64,000 bases of DNA from Porodaedalea pini (lineage: Eukaryota > Basidiomycota > Agaricomycetes > Hymenochaetales > Hymenochaetaceae): positions 248,001-312,000 of the forward strand of contig NBAY01000006.1 of the NCBI GenBank assembly GCA_002794775.1. Reading direction: 5' to 3'. A program made the position numbers and the translations under genes. The notes below the pieces were generated by a model that saw only the letters and a program-made list of their open reading frames with translations, did no database searches and was not told the DNA's origin. Position 1 is the first letter of the stretch. Every line of letters starts with the position of its first letter. Shown here in pieces: positions 58,478-64,000 of the stretch.

Positions 58478-58608
58478 GGTGACAGTAAAATGACAAAGTA
58501 AATGAGAGTAGCAGACGATGGCGCAGCAGCGTCGCAAGCCTGAGCCGCAAAGCTAGTGAACGCCTTACATAATAAACTAGCCTTTTTTATTATCTTTAGA
58601 AGGTGCTG

Positions 58609-60490
58609 CTACATGGTCAACACTATTCCTATATTTCTTCCACTCCCTGTCTCCTGGTCGAAGACGTTCATGAGTCGAGCTTCGAGAAAAGCATCCCTAC
58701 TCAGTTCTTCCTGCAACCATAAGTATCGATCAAGAACGATAAGACTTTCAACGGGTGGCCCGAGAAGGCATCGCAAAGCATGAAGCGTCTTTATACGCCT
58801 CACAAGAGGAGTAGATTCGATTACTGTTGGATCATGAGATGTCCTCATCTTATAAGAGGCTAGGAGGTCTATCCCTAACTTTTTCCCCGCTCGATCCAGA
58901 TAGGCTTCGAAGTTTTCGTATGCCTTTCCGTTGAGCTTGCCTAGTTTCTGTGGTGTCTTATTGCTATACGGCGCCTCGCCGTCAGGCTGGGGTAAGAAGG
59001 GGGTGATGAGGGCTCTGTAAAGGATCTTCTTCATGGCGAGATCTGTTGCACACTCTGCATCTGGAGATCTAAACCACTGAGAAGGGACTTGAGCAGCCAA
59101 CTGGAGATGGCTTGTGGATAAGTCGAAAGTAGGAAAGTGCTGTCCTCTCTGATCCTTAACCACTCGTGAAAGAGGGAAATCTAAGGCCCTTATGAGCTCC
59201 AGCATGGCTAACTTAATGGAATATACTCACCATCTTTTCCCATCAGATTATAGCAACAGCCTACAACGACAGCAGACGCCACGAACCACGAATGCTCGTC
59301 AGCGAGCGAGTTCTGTCGATGATCCAATGCCTTTTGTAAGATCGACGGTGTGAGTGAACCGCATGCATGCAATGCTACGAACACTACAGGAATCGGTCCT
59401 TTCCGCGCACTGTCCGTGACATATTTTTCGTCTTCTGTATTGAGGCTAGATATCCACTTATCAATCGTTTGCTCAAAGTCCGAATTGTTGTCTGATCTCT
59501 GCCCTCCAGGGTGGTTCTCAAAGGTCGGTCCTTGTCCCAGCCACAACGTCCGAAAAGTCAACGTCCCTTTTGATTCGGATTGTTGAAATTGACGAGCAGA
59601 ACCTTCGGTCTGATGTAATGACGAGTCTAGCGCAAGAACATGCAGATCTCTTGCATTGCCTTCATAGACCATTCATTACAACTCCGGTAAAAATTCGGAG
59701 CAGAACTCACAAAGAGACCTTGACAGGTAGCCCTGCGATAATAAGCCCAAGTAAGATGAGAGACATAAAACCTTGAGACGATGCGTTCTCGAACCTGTCC
59801 TGCACCAATGTCAATGACATGTCGTACCTCGGTACCGTATTGCTTGGACAAGGTTTCCAAAAGGTGAAGCACATAGGCCGTCATGCGGGATACCTCATGA
59901 TATTTCTTCGGAGACATTCCGTTAGAAGAAATACTCGCGGTGCTGTGCTCTGATATTGGTATGTTATGCGGTTGTCGAGGAAGAGACAGAGACTTTGCGT
60001 CAAACAAAAGCTGAGCTAGTTCTTTAGGAATGTTCTTATTAGCCAAGTCGCATTTATCTGAGTGCTCCACATCGTCGGCATCGGTCCTATCCAGAGCATT
60101 GATCGCGCTGCTCGTATTGACGAGCACTTTCCAACTGTCTTCACGTTCTCCAGCCCACTGCCACCAAGTATCCCATTCGGCAGGCATTTGTCCGGATTGC
60201 CTGTTAACAAGCGAACATAGGTCTGCGCCCAAATCATTTGGGTGCGTGTGGTATATCGAAGCAGTAAGAGGACTCGATATTAGGCCAAGAAGGCCATACG
60301 ACTGCGCCTTTGCTTCGTCTGGGGTCATAAGCAAGCAGACTGCGGGGTTGGCGAAAGACTGATTTACCAGTGGTGGTAGGAAAAGCTCTGTGTGATTTGA
60401 GCACAGCAACGTTAGCCGACGCAGATCTTGAGGCCAAATTTGGAAAGCGTTGAACTTCGACTCAGCCGCCCACCCAACTTGCTTGCACAC
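58609..60490 (-). CDS. METTL25-like methyltransferase-domain protein
   Basis: A predicted SAM-dependent methyltransferase of the METTL25/RRNAD1 group, substrate unknown here. Resolved exons on the minus strand: from about 60489 to 59795, then 59732-59711, 59659-59231 and 59180-58609, about 572 residues. The SAM-binding motif VIDIGAGQGYLSR is cut by an intron, followed by VLALDSSLHQTEG, FVALHACGSLTPSIL and GCCYNLM, the order of this family. The N-terminal exon is missing from my model: an acceptor (TCCAG) lies right before the open frame, so at least one short upstream exon must exist between 60490 and about 60800. The gene lies 131 bp downstream of the upf1 start, on the same strand. Confidence 0.85.
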
Positions 60491-60961
60491 TGGAATTGCT
60501 CAAGTCAGCTATTAATGAGAGCTTATTGTGCGGTCTACCAAGTGGTTAATACATCTGCGCTTTTTTTTTCTGTCCATCCCGATTTACAGACTTGCTCGAA
60601 ATTGAGATTATTTGGTCCTCAAGCCGGCCTTTTCGGCGGTGATTCATTTACTAACACCGATTCTGAATTTGCACGGCCCAAAACTTCTCGCGGATGCTTA
60701 TCGTCAAAAGTCAAGAGTTTGGGCCTGCCTGGGTTCGAGGAAGGAACCAGAAGGTTTCAACCATCTGACACTCGGCTTCGTACCGGTTCTGACTTTCTAG
60801 ATAGCGACTAAGTACATCTTAGCCCCGCAGAATACCCACGAAGCTTCAGACAACAAGGGAGTCTTATCTCGAAATGTTCGGGCCCCGCAAGCTCGTCTCT
60901 ATCTTCACTACTTAGCCTCTTCTCTCTCCTTCGAGGATCCATAAGCACGCTATCAAGAAGA
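60491..60961. other. Divergent region between METTL25-like gene and permease
   Basis: Must hold the missing first exon of the METTL25-like gene and both promoters. A plus-strand frame (60428-60811) overlaps it without any recognisable domain. A run of nine T lies at 60561-60569. Confidence 0.4.
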
Positions 60962-63349
60962 ATGTCGTCGGTCGAGGAACGGTCTTCCTCAGTCGAAGCT
61001 GACGTCTCAATCCCAGACCGGTCAGGGCCAAGAGCAAAGAAGGATGGGATCTCACCAGATGAACTGTTTCTCGCTGGCTTAGGCTACAAACAGGAGGTGA
61101 ATAGAATTGCATGCCAACTTCAGAGCATGAATACCATTTGCTTATACAATACTTAGTTCAAACGTCAATTCAGCAGGATTGAGCTCTTTGGCGTGTCCTT
61201 CAGCATCATCGGCGTCCTTCCTTCAATCGCGTAAGACAAGAACAATCTAATATGAAGCGATTGACCTGAGAGTGATTGCTCAGTTCTGTTCTGGTTTACG
61301 CCATCCCGAATGGCGGGACTTCGGCCATGGTTTGGGGTGTAAGTGAATCAAACTCTTTCAGGCACGACCGCTAAATTGTACACTTGGAAGTGGGCAGCCT
61401 GTTCCGTTCTTGCAGTTTTCATAGCTCTTGCAATGGCGGAACTAGGATCTGCTATGCCAACGTCTGGAGGACTCTATTATTGGACGTTCTCTTTCTCGTC
61501 CCCGCGCTGGAGATGCCTTCTTTCCTGGATGGTAGGATGTGAGCTCGTAAACGTTAGCGAAGAAGCTGTTATATATATATAATGATCTGCAGATTCCAAT
61601 ACTCTCGGGTTAATAGCGGGTGTTGCGTCTGTAGATTGGGGCCTCGCCGTCCAAATCATGGCAGCCGCCAGCATTGGCTCAGACATGCGTTTTAGTCCGA
61701 CGACAAAGCAAATCTTGTGAGTTTGTTTCTCAATCAGCTTCGACGTGGCTATTGACTAGACCTGATACTAGTGGTGTATACGTAGCAGTCTTGTTTAGCC
61801 ATGCGATCATCTGCAGTCTCGCTACAAGAATAATGGCTCGTCTGCAGAACCTTTATATAACTTTGAATCTCCTGTCAGTCCTAGGCTCTGGAAAACATGG
61901 CCGCTGATGGTTCTAATGTACCCCTATCCAGACTGTGCCTTGCAGTGATTATCGCGGTCCCGGTTGCAACTCCTAAGCAGTTCAAGAACAGTGCAAGTTA
62001 TGCTTTAGGGGGGTTTGTAAATTGTATGTATTTTAGAGTATAATCGTTAGGTCAGACTGATGAGCAATTGTTCTGGGTTCAGTAAATGGCTGGCCGGATG
62101 GGTATGCATTTGTACTGAGCTTCCTTGCACCGACATGGACAATTGGTGTGTGATTCCCGTCTGGTCTAGTATGAACATGCATTTTAAGCGTCGTATTTAC
62201 ATCTCTAGGTGCATATGATTCAAGTGTGCATATTAGCGAGGAAGCAACAAACTCGCGCACTGCTGTACCTTTCGCGATCATATCTTCTGCTGCCATCGCG
62301 GGGATTGTGGGATGGGGTACGTCAAGCGCGAGTTGCGCACTCTTCGTCAAGATGGCTGAATTGTAATGCAGCGATTAATCTGGTACTTGCTTTCAACATG
62401 GGTACTGATTTGGACGGGATTCTTTCGAATCCCATTGGCCAGCCTTTGGCGACGGTATGGGACAATATTAATTATTATGATTGTTTTGCCTGACTCGCGT
62501 GAAGATCTTCTTCAACAGCTTTGGCAAAGGAGGCACACTTGCATTGTGGTCTTTGATCATCATAGTTCAGTTCATGATGGGATCAAGCATCGTAAGTTCT
62601 TCCTGAGGACTACGGTTAAGCCCACCTTCTAAATTATACACGTTTATTACCGCAGCTCCTCGCTTCTTCTCGCCAAACCTTTGCCTTTTCCCGAGATGGT
62701 GGTCTCCCACTATCAAGATTCATCTATCGCATCAACCCGTATACGAAAACGCCTGTGACGGGCGTGTGGATGGCCGCATTTGTCGCTTTGCTTCTCGGAC
62801 TCCTTGCATTCGCAGGCCCGGCAGCAATCACGGCTGTGTTCTCACTCGGCGTCGCTGGACAGAACGTCGCATACTCAATCCCAATTGGGGCGCGTTTCTT
62901 TTCCAAGGACAAGTTCGTCCCTGGACCGTTTTTCTTAGGCAAACTCGTCAGTACTTTCTTAATCCATCGAAGAAGTTGAAGTTCATATACGTATACCGTT
63001 GGCACTACAGAGCTTTCCAGTTGCATTGGTCGCAGTGGCATGGATGTCGTTCATGGTCATCGTTGTCATGTTCCCGGCAACACCAAAGCCAGATCCCGCA
63101 TCTATGAATTATACAGTTGTCGTCCTCGGTGGTGTTCTGGCGCTTGCCCTCCTCTATTACTACTTCCCGGTGTATGGCGGTGTTTATTGGTTCAAAGGTC
63201 CCCATAACACTCTCGAACCTTCTGTCGCGAGCTTCGAGGAAGAGAAAATGGACAGCAAAAACGACGAACAAGTTTTCCCGAGGAAAAGTACGGAGAAGGT
63301 CAAAGATGGCGATAATATGGCTGAGGTTAAGGCAGTTGCTGAGATGTAG
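60962..63349 (+). CDS. Amino-acid/GABA/choline permease, APC superfamily
   Basis: A twelve-helix plasma-membrane transporter of the fungal GABA/choline/amino-acid permease group (Uga4/Hnm1-like); the substrate cannot be told from sequence. Exons: 60962-61096, 61157-61230, 61284-61338, 61391-61538, 61593-61716, 61772-61873, 61932-62023, 62083-62145, 62209-62316, 62372-62454, 62505-62591, 62656-62946 and 63011-63349, giving 566 residues. A hydrophilic N-terminus precedes the conserved helix 1 (FSIIGVLPSIASVLVYAIPNGG), then MAELGSAMPTSGGLYYW, the helix 6-like segment and FMMGSSILLASSRQTFAFSRDGGLP. The tail after helix 12 is acidic and lysine-rich. Confidence 0.92.
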
Positions 63350-63758
63350 CACGGGTGAAGCTAGATGTCAGTAGTGTGTGTATAAGAATGTGTTGAAATA
63401 AGTTACATTTGAGACCTGCAGTATGTTTTGAGACAACTGAAGCAGAGAAAAAGTATCCGCGCCGGGCCGACCGAAAGCTGAACGTGACATAACGCGATGT
63501 TTTGTCACGCGGAAAGTCTCGCAGCCGTCAGTGACTCAGTGGTCGTTCCGCGCCTTCACCTATTTGCTTGGGCTAAATCTTGCTGGATGGTCTGACACAC
63601 TCGTATCCTCGGTTTTCGCCTAAACGTCCTGCATCGTTTCTTGAATATCATACCATTCTGCAGTCCGTCGTCGCGCAATACTACTACCTTCAAACAGTCG
63701 CTACTTTCACGAGTAGTTTGCCGCGGGAATCGAGGTATACAGATTTAACAAACTCGAG
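63350..63758. other. Spacer with a second TGACTCA site
   Basis: Contains the permease 3' region and the promoter of the right-edge gene. TGACTCA (63532-63538) is a bZIP-type site about 220 bp upstream of the next ATG. No gene was seen. Confidence 0.45.
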
Positions 63759-64000
63759 ATGGCCTCTGCGGATAGTTTTATTTTCTGGTGTGCTCCAAGC
63801 AGAGAGGACTCAGAGGAGGAAGATGTCGGTTTCGAGGATGAGATGCCGCTCGAGGAACAAGGGCATGTTCAAGACCCGAAGGGGAAAGGAAAAGCGAGGG
63901 AATCGATGTATGTCTCATTGGTAGAAGGTATGCACGGAAACTCACTGTATAGTTCTCCCTTGCTCACAAACCCTAAAGCTATGGTCAAAACCGTCCTCGA
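63759..64000 (+). CDS. Partial gene at right edge, unidentified
   Basis: Starts at ATG 63759 (MASADSFIFWCAPSRE). Exon 1 runs to 63927 and joins through a 51-bp intron (63928-63978) to 63979, continuing off the window. The first 55 residues are strongly acidic, followed by a basic patch (PKGKGKARES) and the start of a helix (YVSLVEAMVKTVL). That helix is faintly like the segment before the catalytic part of FAN1-type nucleases, but the fragment is far too short to assign. The longer frame reported from 63580 is in another register. Confidence 0.5.
   Translation, partial: MASADSFIFWCAPSREDSEEEDVGFEDEMPLEEQGHVQDPKGKGKARESMYVSLVEGMHGNSLYSSPLLTNPKAMVKTVL

Noticed and set aside
61560..61592. TA-rich tract (TATATATATATA) as a promoter
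   Set aside because: It lies inside an intron of the permease gene, before the acceptor at 61592.

Overview
The window looks like nuclear DNA of a filamentous basidiomycete, most likely a mushroom-forming Agaricomycete. Nearly every host gene is cut by many GT-AG introns of about 45-65 bp, often with a CTRAY-like branch motif. A KDZ-associated cysteine-cluster gene, chromodomain Ty3/gypsy elements, a secreted CE16-type esterase and a cellular RNA-dependent RNA polymerase point the same way. No tRNA, rRNA or CRISPR was seen. All exon joins were inferred by eye from reading frame, splice signals and remembered family conservation, without transcript data or database searches.

Region 1 (1-17.3 kb) is accessory. 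An unrecognised minus-strand gene runs off the left edge, and a 129-131 bp compound palindrome lies beside it. One chromodomain LTR retrotransposon (outer, 1571-14779, TSD CCATA) is split by a second, related one (inner, 2118-9061, TSD CCCTC). Each has LTRs that differ at four sites, all transitions, and each carries at least one inactivating change. In both, an 11-nt stretch just after the 5' LTR is exactly complementary to an 11-nt stretch in the LTR about 30 bp after the TATA box. This is the Tf1/sushi self-priming arrangement. Beyond them lies a minus-strand CxC5/CxC6 cysteine-cluster gene of the KDZ transposon world.

Region 2 (17.5-64 kb) is dense housekeeping sequence: gtr1 (+), ilv2 (-), CE16 esterase (-), AP-2 mu (+), Sit4-associated SAPS protein (+), FAHD1-like hydrolase (-), stt4 PI4-kinase (+), RNA-dependent RNA polymerase (+), trs23 (-), glutaminyl cyclase (+), an unknown helical protein (+), a Dnf-type P4-ATPase (+), upf1 (-), a METTL25-like methyltransferase (-), an APC-superfamily permease (+) and a truncated gene at the right edge. 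The neighbours do not form a pathway. The layout is alternating tail-to-tail and head-to-head pairs with very short spacers.

Most notable observations: the predicted self-priming in both retroelements; a probable AT-AC intron next to an 8-nt exon just after the DFG motif of stt4; alanine at the sulfonylurea-critical proline position of acetolactate synthase; a recurrent use of start or stop exons of 6-12 nt; and the compound palindrome near the left edge. I did not find a clearly new multi-gene system.
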